From assembly GCF_000747155.1 (NCBI RefSeq), contig NZ_AVCK01000055.1, positions 186,001-250,000 of the forward strand: 64,000 nucleotides of DNA. The letters are read 5' to 3'. The notes below the pieces were generated by a model. That model was given only the letters and a program-made list of their open reading frames with translations. It searched no databases and was not told the origin of the DNA. Of this stretch, positions 17,485 to 26,540 are shown one piece after another. Both the position numbers and the translations under genes were made by a program. How positions within the stretch are numbered: position 1 is the stretch's first letter; every line of letters begins with the position of its first letter. Source of the DNA: Arenimonas metalli CF5-1. GTDB taxonomy: Bacteria; Pseudomonadota; Gammaproteobacteria; Xanthomonadales; Xanthomonadaceae.

Positions 17485-18293
17485 TGGCCGCCGCGACGCT
17501 CCGGCAACGCGCGGTCTTCCTCTCGGACGTGCACCTGGGTTCGCGCAACTGCCATGCCGCCGAGCTGGCGACCTTCCTCGACGGGCTGAGCACGCGGCGC
17601 CTGTACCTCGTCGGCGACATCGTCGACCTGTGGTGGATGGCCCAGCGGCGCGCCGCCTGGGGCGCCGACCAGAACCGGGTGGTGGAGGCGCTGCACGAGT
17701 TGGCGCGCGCCGGCAACGAACTGATCTACGTGCCCGGCAACCACGACCGCCCGATCCGACGCTTCTGCGGGCTGATGCTGCCGGCGATGCAGGTGCGGCG
17801 CCGCGCCATCCACCAGCTCGCCGACGGCCGCCGGCTGCTGGTGACGCACGGCGACGACTACGACGCGGTCACCCACTTCGGCGGCTTCCAGGTGCGCTTC
17901 GGCGACTGGCTCTACGACCGCATCCTCGCCGGCAACCGCGTGACCAATCGGGCGCGGCGTCGTTTCGGGCTGCGCTACTGGTCGCTGGCCGATTTCCTGA
18001 AGCGGCAGAGCGGGGCGGCCGAGCGCTACATCGCCCGCTTCGTGCAGGCCGGGCTGGACGACGCCCGCCGGCGCGGCCTCGACGGCGTGCTCTGCGGCCA
18101 CATCCACCGCGCGGCGCTGCGCGAGGTGGACGGGCTGGTCTACGGCAACGACGGCGATTGGGTCGAAAGCCTGACGGCGCTGGCGGAGGATGCCGACGGC
18201 AGCCTGGTGCTGCTGCGCCACGACGGCACCGAGCTGGAGCGCCTGCCGCCGCGCGCGCCGGTGCGGCGGCTGGCGCTGGTGCAGGCGGCCTGA
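17484..18293 (+). CDS. LpxH-like metallophosphoesterase (UDP-2,3-diacylglucosamine diphosphatase type)
   Basis: A 269-residue calcineurin-like phosphoesterase. All metal-binding blocks are visible: FLSDVHLGS (D15, H17), GDIVDLWW (D45), PGNHDRPI, VTHGDDYD and CGHIHRA. The VDLWW wording and the H-x-D patterns resemble the LpxH-like group that works on UDP-diacylglucosamine in lipid A synthesis, but a second, unrelated LpxH may exist elsewhere, so the substrate is not certain. The ATG overlaps the olsF-like stop, which suggests coupled production of two membrane-lipid enzymes. Confidence 0.8.
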   Translation: MAAATLRQRAVFLSDVHLGSRNCHAAELATFLDGLSTRRLYLVGDIVDLWWMAQRRAAWGADQNRVVEALHELARAGNELIYVPGNHDRPIRRFCGLMLPAMQVRRRAIHQLADGRRLLVTHGDDYDAVTHFGGFQVRFGDWLYDRILAGNRVTNRARRRFGLRYWSLADFLKRQSGAAERYIARFVQAGLDDARRRGLDGVLCGHIHRAALREVDGLVYGNDGDWVESLTALAEDADGSLVLLRHDGTELERLPPRAPVRRLALVQAA

Positions 18294-18427
18294 ATCCGGG
18301 CAGGGCGCGCGCCAATCGGCGCAGGCGAGGGCGTGTTCGTGGTGGAATGCGCGCCGGTGTCCGATGCAGCCACCGCGTCACCGCCGCGTCACGCCACGGC
18401 GACCGCATCGTCGATTAGCATCCAGGC

Positions 18428-19474
18428 ATGGATTCCCTCTCCCAGATCGTCCTCGGCGGCGCCCTCGCGGCGGCCGTTGCCCCCGCCGGCCACCGCCGCG
18501 CCGCGCTGCTGGCCGGCGCCGCGCTGGGCACGCTGCCCGACCTCGATTCCTTCGCGATGCTGCCGTTCGGGCTCGACCCCGTGGCGATGATGACCTGGCA
18601 TCGCGGGCCCTCGCATTCGCTGTTCGTGCTGCTGCCGCTGGCCTTCCTGGTCTGGGCCGGGTTCCGGGCGCTGGGCGGGCGGGTGGCCGAATCGCCGGGG
18701 CGATGGTTCGCGGCGATCGCGCTGGCGCTGGTCACGCATCCGATCCTCGATGCCTTCACCGTGTACGGGACGCAGCTGTGGTGGCCGATCCCGGTGTCGC
18801 CGGCGATGTGGTCGAGCCTGTTCATCATCGACCCGCTGTACACGCTGCCGCTGCTGGTGGCCTGCGCGCTGGCCTGGTCCTGGCGCGAGCGCGACGCGGC
18901 GCGCAAGGCGCTGGTGGTCGGGCTGGCGCTGAGCACCGCCTACATCGGCTGGTCGCTGACGGCGAAGTGGCTGGTGGATCGCCAGGCCGAGCGGACGCTC
19001 GCCACGATGGGCCTGCAGGATGCGCCGCGCTTCTCGGTGCCGATGCCGTTCAACACGCTGCTGTGGCGGGTGGTGGTGATGACGCCGGACGGCTTCCTGG
19101 AGGGCGAGCGTTCGCTGGTGGCGGACTCCGGGCCGATGGTTTTCCGGAAGTACTCGTCCGATACCGCATCGCTGGCCCGCGTCGCCGACTACCCGGCCGT
19201 GCAGCGCCTGCTCTGGTTCAACCACGCCTTCATGAAGGCTGAGGTGCGCGATCGCCAGCTGGTGCTCAGCGACCTGCGCATGGGCGCCGAGCCCGACTAC
19301 ACCTTCCGCTTCGTCGTGGCCGAGCGCGATGGCCTGCGCTGGCGGGAGATTCCGCCGAAGCAGGTCAGCTGGCCTTGGGAAACCGAGCGACTGCTCTCGC
19401 AGTTGTGGCACCGGATCTGGGAGGCGCCGCCCGCGCCCGAAGCGGACGGGGCGGCGACCCAGGCCGCGCGCTAG
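18428..19474 (+). CDS. YdjM/DUF457-family membrane-bound metal-dependent hydrolase
   Basis: The 348-residue protein has an N-terminal helical membrane part (about 1-170) with the family's metal-binding residues in LGTLPDLDSF, MTWHRGPSHSL and LVTHPILDAFTVYG. A soluble C-terminal region (about 200-330) of unknown role follows. Family members are inner-membrane proteins called metal-dependent hydrolases; in E. coli YdjM is LexA-regulated, but no LexA box was identified here. It is convergent with the large serine hydrolase gene. Confidence 0.8.
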   Translation: MDSLSQIVLGGALAAAVAPAGHRRAALLAGAALGTLPDLDSFAMLPFGLDPVAMMTWHRGPSHSLFVLLPLAFLVWAGFRALGGRVAESPGRWFAAIALALVTHPILDAFTVYGTQLWWPIPVSPAMWSSLFIIDPLYTLPLLVACALAWSWRERDAARKALVVGLALSTAYIGWSLTAKWLVDRQAERTLATMGLQDAPRFSVPMPFNTLLWRVVVMTPDGFLEGERSLVADSGPMVFRKYSSDTASLARVADYPAVQRLLWFNHAFMKAEVRDRQLVLSDLRMGAEPDYTFRFVVAERDGLRWREIPPKQVSWPWETERLLSQLWHRIWEAPPAPEADGAATQAAR

Positions 19475-19507
19475 CCGGCAAGGCGGCGCGCGGCAACGCC
19501 TTACCGG

Positions 19508-21352
19508 TCAGAACAAGTCGATCGCGGGCCAGTTGCTGACTTCGTCAGCGATCGAATCCATCATCGCCTTCATGTCGTCGGGACTGCCGCCGCGGGTGTT
19601 GCTCACGGCCACCAGGCCGAAACCGCCGGCGCGCTGGTCGTAGGTGGCGAGCGTGCCGCTCATGGCGCCGTTGTGGTAGTACGGCGCCAGGATGCCGTCG
19701 GTGTGCCGCATGAAGCGCAGCAGGTCGATCGGGCGCGCGATCCAGCCGCCGTGCGAGTCGAAGCGCTGCGGCTTGACGCTGGAGTAGGCGCCGCTGCCGT
19801 AATAGACCACCTCGTCCGGCTTGCGGTCGGCAAGCTTGTCGCCGCCGATCACGATGTCGCCGGCGCCGGCGGGCGTGAGCAGGGTGTCGCGCACGTAGGC
19901 TTCGTAGCTCTTGCCGCTGCGCGCCTCGATCACCCGGCCCAGCAGGCAGTAGCCGAAGTTCGAGTAGCGGTCCTGGCCGGTGAGGTTGGCCGGCGCGGTG
20001 CCGGGCGTGTAGCCGAGCGGGTATTCCTCGAGCGCCCAGTTGATCAGGCCCGCATGGCCGGTGCCGCTGTAGTCGAACATCGGGTCGCTGTTGGCGCCGT
20101 CGGCGTTGATGCGGCGGAAGCCGGCGCGATGGCGGATGAGGTGGTCGACGGTGATGTCCTCGATGTCCGGGTTGCTGTCCGGCGTCTCGAAGGTGCCGCC
20201 GAGGATGCTGTTGTCGCCGAATACGCGATCCCCCAGCTCCAGCGAGGTCGTGTTGGCCAGGTTCACCACGGCGACGTGGGTGATGGGCTTGGACACGCTG
20301 GCGATGCGGAAGCGGTGGCGCGGGCTGACCGGCATGCCGCTGTCCTTGTCCGCCACGCCGAAGCCGGCCGCGTACACCAGCTTGTCGTTGCGCATCACCG
20401 CGATCGACAGGCCCGGGATGTCATTGGCGCGCATGTAGGCGCGCGCCTTGTCCTCGATCAGCTTCAGGTCCTTGGCGGCGAAGGTGGTGTTGCGCCAGAT
20501 CGTGTTGAAGCGCACGCCGTCCTGGCCGTTGAAGGCCTCGACGTAGTCCGGCTCCCACGACTGGTAGCGATGGTTGTCGAACACCGACTGGTAATGCGCC
20601 GCCGGCGTGCCGTGGCGCGCCGACCACTGCGGGCCGCCGGCCTTGGTCCAGACCGCGGCGTAGCGGTCGCTGCCGCCGTCGCGGTAGCCGCTGACCACGC
20701 TGAGCCGATAACCCTGGCCGGTGAACTCGTCGAACGCCGCCTGGTACTGCGACGCGGTCAGGCCATGGCGCGCGACCCAGGCCGGGCCACCCTTCTCGAA
20801 GATCGCGGCGAAGCGCGGCGCGTTGCCCACCGTGTAGGCGCTGACGTGCTTGAGCGCATAGCCCTGGCCGGACAGCTCGGTCACCGCCGCCTGGTACTGC
20901 GCGCCGGTGAGGCCGTGGCGCGCGGCCATCGCGGGCCCGCCGGACTTGGTCCAGATCGCGGCGTACTGCGCGGTGTTGCCGACCGCGTAACCGTTGACGA
21001 AGGTCAGCCGGTAGCCCTGCTGGTTGAACTGGTTGAACGCGGCCTGGTACTGCTCGGCGCTCAGGCCGTGGCGCGCGGCCCAGGCCGGGCCGGCCTGCTT
21101 CTTCCAGACCGCGGCGTAGCGGGCCTGGCCGCGGCCGCCGTCGTAGCCGCTCACCGATACGAGGCGGAAGCCCTTGCCGGTGAATTCCTCGAAGGCGGAT
21201 TGGTATTGCGCGGGCGTCAGGCCGTGGCGTGCGACCCATTCCGACGCCAGCGCGGGGGCGGTGGCGGCGAACAGCAGGGCGGCGGCGAGCAGCGCGCGCC
21301 ACGGGGACGGCCGGTCGGCCGTCGCGGGGACAACGGGGGTGTGCGGACTCAT
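19508..21352 (-). CDS. secreted serine hydrolase: five N-terminal tandem repeats plus beta-lactamase fold
   Basis: The 614-residue protein has a signal peptide (cleavage near ALA-SEW, residue 37), five repeats of about 50 residues (about 39-89, 90-140, 141-190, 190-240, 240-290), and a class-C beta-lactamase/PBP-like hydrolase from about 292. Repeats follow the pattern HGLT-QYQ-AF...GYRL...V-GY...YAA-W, matching bacterial tandem repeat domain 1 (BTRD1). The fifth has lost HGLT (HGTPAAHYQ). The catalytic S352-V-S-K355 and Y463-S-N465 are intact. Fungal polyglycine hydrolases combine similar parts, so an extracellular protease or esterase role is plausible. Confidence 0.85.
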   Translation of the reverse strand: MSPHTPVVPATADRPSPWRALLAAALLFAATAPALASEWVARHGLTPAQYQSAFEEFTGKGFRLVSVSGYDGGRGQARYAAVWKKQAGPAWAARHGLSAEQYQAAFNQFNQQGYRLTFVNGYAVGNTAQYAAIWTKSGGPAMAARHGLTGAQYQAAVTELSGQGYALKHVSAYTVGNAPRFAAIFEKGGPAWVARHGLTASQYQAAFDEFTGQGYRLSVVSGYRDGGSDRYAAVWTKAGGPQWSARHGTPAAHYQSVFDNHRYQSWEPDYVEAFNGQDGVRFNTIWRNTTFAAKDLKLIEDKARAYMRANDIPGLSIAVMRNDKLVYAAGFGVADKDSGMPVSPRHRFRIASVSKPITHVAVVNLANTTSLELGDRVFGDNSILGGTFETPDSNPDIEDITVDHLIRHRAGFRRINADGANSDPMFDYSGTGHAGLINWALEEYPLGYTPGTAPANLTGQDRYSNFGYCLLGRVIEARSGKSYEAYVRDTLLTPAGAGDIVIGGDKLADRKPDEVVYYGSGAYSSVKPQRFDSHGGWIARPIDLLRFMRHTDGILAPYYHNGAMSGTLATYDQRAGGFGLVAVSNTRGGSPDDMKAMMDSIADEVSNWPAIDLF

Positions 21353-21465
21353 GGGGGGGCTCCGGGGGTGGCGAACAGGGGATGCGCCCGTCGCGATCGT
21401 GCGCTCTCCAATGAACGGCGTGTGGCGCGGATTCCGGCCTTGCCCCTTGCCGCGTAAGAAATTTC

Positions 21466-22464
21466 TTACGCTGCGGCCGCGGCATCCCAGGGCACGCCGG
21501 CCACCAGCGCGTCGAAGTATTCGCGCGTCAGCCGGAGCTGCGATTCGGTGTCGTCGGCACGATTGACGACGGCGCGGAAGGCGGCGTTCTCCGGGCGATC
21601 CTTCGCGTACCAGCCCAGGTGCTTGCGCGCGATGCGCACGCCCGCGACGTCACCGTAGAAGGCATGCAGGTGGGCGAGGTGGCCCAGCAGCACGTCGCGC
21701 ACTTCCTGCAGCGTCGGCTCGGGCAGCTTCTCGCCGGTGGCGAGGTAGTGCGCGACCTCGCGGAAGATCCACGGGCGGCCCTGCGCGGCGCGACCGATCA
21801 TCACCGCGTCGGCGCCCGTGTGGCGCAGCACGAAGGCCGCCTTCTCGGGCGAATCGATGTCGCCGTTGGCCAGCACCGGGATGCGCAGCGCGGCCTTCAC
21901 CGCGGCGATGGTGTCGTATTCGGCCTGGCCGGTGTAGTGCTGGTCGCGCGTGCGGCCGTGCACCGCCAGCGAGGCGATGCCGCTGTCTTCGGCGATGCGC
22001 GCGATGGTGAGCGCGTTCTTCTGGTCCGCGGCCCAGCCGGTGCGGATCTTCAGCGTCACCGGCACGTCCACCGCGGCCACCACGGTCGAGAGGATGCGGG
22101 CCACCAGCGGCTCGTCGCGCATCAGGGCCGAACCGGCCCAGGTGTTGCACACCTTCTTCGCCGGGCAGCCCATGTTGATGTCGATGAGCTGGGCGCCGTG
22201 GTCGACGTTGTAGCGCGCGGCCTCGGCCAGCATCACCGGGTCGGTGCCGGCGATCTGAACGCTGATCGGGTCGGGCTCGCCGGCGTGGTCCATCCGGTGC
22301 AGCGATTTGTTGGTGTGCCAGAACTTGGGATCGGAGATCGTCATTTCCGACACGCACAGCCCCGCGCCCAGGCGCTTGCACAGCATCCGGAAGGGCTTGT
22401 CGGTGACGCCGGCCATCGGGGCCAGCACCACGCGCGGTTCGATGCGATGGGGGCCGATCTGCAT
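21466..22464 (-). CDS. dusB: tRNA-dihydrouridine synthase B
   Basis: This 332-residue FMN enzyme reduces uridine to dihydrouridine in the tRNA D loop. The NifR3/DusB signature is clear: VVLAPMAGVTDKPFR, INMGCPAKKVCN with the catalytic cysteine, GSALMRDEPL, VHGRTRDQHYTG, LANGDIDSPEKA and VRIARKHLGWY. In many proteobacteria dusB is followed by fis; here the next gene downstream is the repeat-hydrolase, so the usual partner is not adjacent. yegP lies 41 bases upstream on the same strand. Confidence 0.94.
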   Translation of the reverse strand: MQIGPHRIEPRVVLAPMAGVTDKPFRMLCKRLGAGLCVSEMTISDPKFWHTNKSLHRMDHAGEPDPISVQIAGTDPVMLAEAARYNVDHGAQLIDINMGCPAKKVCNTWAGSALMRDEPLVARILSTVVAAVDVPVTLKIRTGWAADQKNALTIARIAEDSGIASLAVHGRTRDQHYTGQAEYDTIAAVKAALRIPVLANGDIDSPEKAAFVLRHTGADAVMIGRAAQGRPWIFREVAHYLATGEKLPEPTLQEVRDVLLGHLAHLHAFYGDVAGVRIARKHLGWYAKDRPENAAFRAVVNRADDTESQLRLTREYFDALVAGVPWDAAAAA

Positions 22465-22505
22465 GGGGCGGCATTCTAGCCGCCCCGTGCGTCGGCTGCC
22501 GGGGC

Positions 22506-22841
22506 CTAGTCGATGGTGTCGTCCACGGTGGCGCCCGGGGCGTTGTCCATCACCGAGCGGATGCCGTTGTCGCGGCCGCCCGTGTCGGCGTACATCTGGC
22601 TCTGGCCGATCACCTGGCCGTTGCTGGCCTTGAGGGTGAAGTAGTGGCGCCCGTCCTTGGCCTCGTGGCGATGGAAGTTGGACTCGGCCGTCGCGTGCTT
22701 GCGCACCGACTCGACGCCGTTGAGGCAGGACGCCTTGGCGGCGTAACCCTCGCTGGACAGGATCACCTGGCCGTTGCCGGCCTTGAGGTTGAACTGGAAC
22801 TCGCCGTTGGCGCGCTTGCTGACTTCGAACTTGCCGGCCAT
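22506..22841 (-). CDS. YegP-family DUF1508 protein
   Basis: The 111-residue protein is built of two copies of the DUF1508 module, FEVSKRANGEFQFNLKAGNG and FHRHEAKDGRHYFTLKASNG, each followed by GQVI and a SYAxxA-like helix (SSEGYAAKASCLNG, SQMYADTGGRDNG). YegP proteins are small alpha/beta dimers of unknown role, common in proteobacteria. Length is normal. The acidic tail GATVDDTID is a little longer than usual. Confidence 0.92.
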   Translation of the reverse strand: MAGKFEVSKRANGEFQFNLKAGNGQVILSSEGYAAKASCLNGVESVRKHATAESNFHRHEAKDGRHYFTLKASNGQVIGQSQMYADTGGRDNGIRSVMDNAPGATVDDTID

Positions 22842-22925
22842 GTCGTCTCCTCCTTGCAGGTGAAGGGGCAGACTAGGCAGGGCGGCGTTACCGCGAGGTT
22901 AAATTCTCTTGCCCGGTTAGGGCCG

Positions 22926-23888
22926 CTAGCCGGACGCGATGAGCTCCGAAAGCCTCGGCATTGCCAGCGCCGCCCCATGCCGTTCGGTGGAGCGCGACGC
23001 GAACCGCGTGGCGAAACGCACGGCGTCGGCGAACGGGGCGTCGGTCGTTGCCCGGGCCAGGGCGGCCGCGAGGGCGCCGCTGAAGGCGTCGCCCGCGCCG
23101 GTGGTGTCCACCGCTTTCGCGGGCTCGGCCGGCACCCGGTACGCGCTGGCGCCGTCGCCGCGCAGCGAGTCGCCGTGCGATACGAAGGCGCCCGCGGCCC
23201 CCAGCGTAATCACCACGGTGGCGCGGGGCGCCAGTGCGCGGCACAACGCGTGCAGTTCGGCGTTGGGACATGCCGCCAGCGTGTCCGGGTCGACCTCGCG
23301 GCCCTCGTGCCGCGCCAGCATGGCGGCGAACTCGGTTTCGTTCGGGGTCAGCACGTCGGCGACGGCGAGCATCGTGTCGGTGGTGGGCGCGTTCGCGGGC
23401 GCGGGGTTGAGGATGGCCAGGGCGCCGGCGGCACCGGCGGCGTCGAGCGCGGCCTGCACGGCCTCGGCGTCGACTTCGAGCTGGGCCAGCACCACGCGGG
23501 CACTTCCGAAGGCGTCGGCCTGGCACCGGACGAAACCGGAGGAAAGCGCGGCGTTGGCGCCGGGCGCGACCACGATGACGTTGCGCCCGGACGCATCCAC
23601 GAAGATGCCGGCGGTGCCGGTGGCGAGCCCCGCGTGCACCTCGTCGCGCAGGTCGATGCCTTCGGCGGTGGCCAGCAATCGCGCGCCGGCCGCGGTGTCG
23701 TCCGCGCCGAGCCCGGTGATGAAGGTCGTGCGGGCGCCCGCCCGCGCGGCGGCAACGGCCTGGTTGAAGCCCTTGCCGCCGGGTCCGCCGGCGAAGGTGC
23801 CCAGGCGCGTGGCGCCGGGCGCCGGCAGTTGGTCCGTCGTCCAGACGAAGTCCTGGTTGTAAGACCCCACGACGACGACGTTGGACAT
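22926..23888 (-). CDS. rbsK: ribokinase (PfkB family)
   Basis: The 320-residue sugar kinase shows both PfkB signatures: GGPGGKGFNQAVAAARAGA near the N-terminus and DTTGAGDAFSGALAAAL with the catalytic aspartate near the C-terminus. FVWTTDQLPAPGAT and AGIFVDASGRN also fit ribokinase. The ATG at 23888 is preferred over a TTG two codons upstream because AGGAG lies ahead of it. That AGGAG abuts the REP-like palindrome at 23901-23963. The neighbour upstream is a nucleoside transporter, which suggests salvage of nucleoside ribose. Confidence 0.88.
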   Translation of the reverse strand: MSNVVVVGSYNQDFVWTTDQLPAPGATRLGTFAGGPGGKGFNQAVAAARAGARTTFITGLGADDTAAGARLLATAEGIDLRDEVHAGLATGTAGIFVDASGRNVIVVAPGANAALSSGFVRCQADAFGSARVVLAQLEVDAEAVQAALDAAGAAGALAILNPAPANAPTTDTMLAVADVLTPNETEFAAMLARHEGREVDPDTLAACPNAELHALCRALAPRATVVITLGAAGAFVSHGDSLRGDGASAYRVPAEPAKAVDTTGAGDAFSGALAAALARATTDAPFADAVRFATRFASRSTERHGAALAMPRLSELIASG

Positions 23889-23900
23889 TCGCAATCTCCT

Positions 23901-23963
23901 GTAGGAGGGCCTTCAGGCCCGAAGCTTTCTGGCGAAGGGCTTCGGGCCTGAAGGCCCTCCTAC
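23901..23963. repeat. REP-like dimeric palindrome (copy C)
   Basis: Inverted units GTAGGAGGGCCTTCAGGCCC then GAAGC face each other. The inner hairpin is GGGCCT-tc-AGGCCC, a paired change relative to copies A, D, E, G and H. It fills the gap between nupC and rbsK, and its end runs straight into the rbsK ribosome binding site. Confidence 0.95.
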
Positions 23964-23971
23964 AAAATCGA

Positions 23972-25264
23972 TCAGGCGCCGAGGGTGGTGAGGACGCCGG
24001 CAATGGTGGCGGTCATGAAGGTGGCCAGGGTGCCGCCCAGCACGGCGCGCAGGCCGAACTTGGCCAGGTCCTGGCGACGCTCGGGCGCGAGGCCGCCAAT
24101 GCCGCCGATCTGGATCGCGATCGAGCTGAAGTTGGCGAAGCCGCACAGCGCATAGGTCGCGATCAGCTTGCCCTTGTCGGTCAGCGCCACGCCCTCGACG
24201 TTGCCGTTCACGATCTCGGCCAGTTGCAGGTAGGCCACGAACTCGTTGAGCACGATCTTCTGGCCGATCAGGCCGCCGACGGTGGTCGCGTCCTGCCACG
24301 GCACGCCGATCACCCAGGCGATCGGGGCCAGCAGGTAGCCCAGCAGGGTAGCCATGTCGGTCGGGCGGCCGAGCGCCTCGGCCAGGCCGGTCACTTCGCC
24401 GATCCAGGTCAGCGGCCAGTTCAGCATCGCGATCAGGGCGATGAAAGCCAGCAGCATCGCGCCGATGTTCAGCGCCAGGCGCAGGCCGTCGGCCGCGCCG
24501 GCGGCCGCGGCGTCGATGATGTTGCTGGTGGTCTTCTCGACCTCCATCTTCACCGTGCCGCGGGTGAGCGGGTTGCCGGTCTCCGGGATCAGCAGCTTGG
24601 CGATCACCAGCGTGGCCGGCGCGGCCATGATGGACGCGGCCAGCAGGTGTTTGGCGTAGTAGGCCGATTCGGCCGGATCGCCGCCGCCGAGCATGCCGAC
24701 GTAGGCCGCCAGCACGCCGCCGGCGATGTGGGCCATGCCGCCGATCATCATGGTGATGAGCTCGGATTCGGTCATGCGGCCGATGTAGGGGCGCACCGTG
24801 AGCGGCGCCTCGGTCTGGCCGATGAAGACGCTGGCGCAGACGCTGGTGGTCTCGGCGCCCGACACCTTCATCACCTTGGTGATGGCCAGCGCCATGACGC
24901 GCACGATGAACTGCATCACGCCCAGGTGGTAGAGCACGCCCATCAGCGCGGCGAAGAAGATGATGGTGGGCAGCACCTGGAAGGCGAAGATGAAGCCGTA
25001 GGTGTTGACGTCCATCAGGTTGCCGAAGATGAACTTCGAGCCTTCGCCGACGAAGCTGAGGATCTTGACGAAGCCGTTGCCCAGCGCGTCGAACACGTCG
25101 CGGCCACCCGGCACCAGCAGCACCAGCGCGGCGAAACCGACCTGCAGGGCGATGCCGGTCAGCACCAGGCGCCAGTCCACCGCACCCCGGTTGTTGGAGA
25201 ACAGCCAGGCGATGAAGATCAGGACGGACAGGCCGAACAGGCCGAACAGGATGCTGGTGATCAT
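23972..25264 (-). CDS. nupC: concentrative nucleoside transporter (NupC/CNT family)
   Basis: This 430-residue inner-membrane protein imports nucleosides with a cation gradient. Conserved parts are [74 protein letters not shown] and [21 protein letters not shown], all typical of the CNT core. Length is normal. It lies upstream of ribokinase on the same strand, across a REP-like palindrome, forming a nucleoside/ribose uptake and phosphorylation pair. Confidence 0.93.
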   Translation of the reverse strand: MITSILFGLFGLSVLIFIAWLFSNNRGAVDWRLVLTGIALQVGFAALVLLVPGGRDVFDALGNGFVKILSFVGEGSKFIFGNLMDVNTYGFIFAFQVLPTIIFFAALMGVLYHLGVMQFIVRVMALAITKVMKVSGAETTSVCASVFIGQTEAPLTVRPYIGRMTESELITMMIGGMAHIAGGVLAAYVGMLGGGDPAESAYYAKHLLAASIMAAPATLVIAKLLIPETGNPLTRGTVKMEVEKTTSNIIDAAAAGAADGLRLALNIGAMLLAFIALIAMLNWPLTWIGEVTGLAEALGRPTDMATLLGYLLAPIAWVIGVPWQDATTVGGLIGQKIVLNEFVAYLQLAEIVNGNVEGVALTDKGKLIATYALCGFANFSSIAIQIGGIGGLAPERRQDLAKFGLRAVLGGTLATFMTATIAGVLTTLGA

Positions 25265-25330
25265 TGAGCGAAGGAACCCCCGGGACGATGCGGCAGGGTA
25301 GAGCAGGCCCCCCGCCCGGGCAAGGCGCGC

Positions 25331-26464
25331 TCAGCCCTCGTCGCGGGCCACCACCCGGTTCCGGCCGGCCTGCTTGGCCACCTGGAGGCGCTGGTCGGCC
25401 CGTTTCATCAGGCCCGAGAGGTCGTTGGCGTCCTGCGGGCAGCTGGCGAGGCCGGCACTGAGGGTCATCCGGCGCGGCTCCACGCCGGCCTCGGGCAGGA
25501 AGGGCGCGGCCTCGAGCTTGCGCCGCAACACCTCCAGCCGCTCCCAGGCCGCCCCGATCGGCAGCCGCAGCACCAGCACGAACTCCTCGCCGCCGACGCG
25601 GATCATCGGCTCCTCGCGCGCCAGCTCCTTGCGCAGCACCTTCACCGCGTGGCGCAGGGCGCGGTCGCCGGCCAGGTGGCCCAGCTCGGCGTTGATGTGG
25701 CGGAAGTTGTCCAGGTCCACCAGCGCCAGGCTGACGGTGTGGCCGTTGGCCCGCGCGTCGCGCACCAGCTGCGGCACGCGGGTGTTGAGGTAGTTGCGGT
25801 TGGGCAGGCCGGTCAGGCCGTCGGTGGCGGAGAACTGGGTCAGGCGCTGGGCGCGGAACACCACCATCGCGGTCACCAGCGTCACCGCCAGCAGCAGCAC
25901 CAGGCGCTGCACCTGGGTGGACGTGCTGACGGTGCCGTAGGCGGCCGAGACCAGCGGCCCCTCGGCCAGCGCCACCACCGCGGCCCACAGCAGCCCGCTC
26001 TGAACCATCGCCAGCGCGCCGGCGAACAGGGTGACGCGGACGTCGTGCCTGAGCGCCGTGGCGAAGATGGCCAGCGGGTAGCAGCCCCAGACCACGGCGC
26101 TGTTGATCGCGGCCACGGGGGATTCCAGCGACAGCAGCGCCAGCACGAGGGTGACCATGGTGACGTCGGAGGCCGCGGTGACGGTGGCCAGGCCGGCGAC
26201 GCGCCGCGGCCGCCGGGCCAGGCGCAGCCACAGCGCGCTCAGTCCCAGCGCCAGCAGCGCGCCGACCAGGCCGGCCAGGGTTTCGTGCAGGGTGCCGCCG
26301 GCCCAGCGGTTGAGCAGGGGCAGCAGGAGCAGCAGGCTGGCGACGCCGACGCGCAGGTGCGCCACCAGCAGTTCGCCGCCCGCGCCGACTTCCAGCAGGA
26401 TCTCGTCTGGCGGCTGGCGCAGCGAGGCCGCCAGGTCTTCGAAGGTTTCGCGCAGGGTACTCAC
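25331..26464 (-). CDS. membrane-anchored diguanylate cyclase (GGDEF)
   Basis: The 377-residue protein starts at GTG and has about six hydrophobic helices in residues 35-205, then a GGDEF domain (about 215-372). The active-site loop is IRVGGEEFVLVL, a functional GGEEF variant, and DLDNFRHINAELGHLAGDRAL and DGLTGLPNRNYL are intact, so c-di-GMP synthesis is expected. No RxxD inhibitory site was clearly identified. The sensory membrane part does not match a family I can name. Confidence 0.9.
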   Translation of the reverse strand: MSTLRETFEDLAASLRQPPDEILLEVGAGGELLVAHLRVGVASLLLLLPLLNRWAGGTLHETLAGLVGALLALGLSALWLRLARRPRRVAGLATVTAASDVTMVTLVLALLSLESPVAAINSAVVWGCYPLAIFATALRHDVRVTLFAGALAMVQSGLLWAAVVALAEGPLVSAAYGTVSTSTQVQRLVLLLAVTLVTAMVVFRAQRLTQFSATDGLTGLPNRNYLNTRVPQLVRDARANGHTVSLALVDLDNFRHINAELGHLAGDRALRHAVKVLRKELAREEPMIRVGGEEFVLVLRLPIGAAWERLEVLRRKLEAAPFLPEAGVEPRRMTLSAGLASCPQDANDLSGLMKRADQRLQVAKQAGRNRVVARDEG

Positions 26465-26540
26465 GCGGGGGGTCGTGGCCTGTCAAGAACTGGCCGGAGC
26501 ATAGCCGGGCCGCTGGCGCGCTGTCAGGCCGGGTTTCGGC

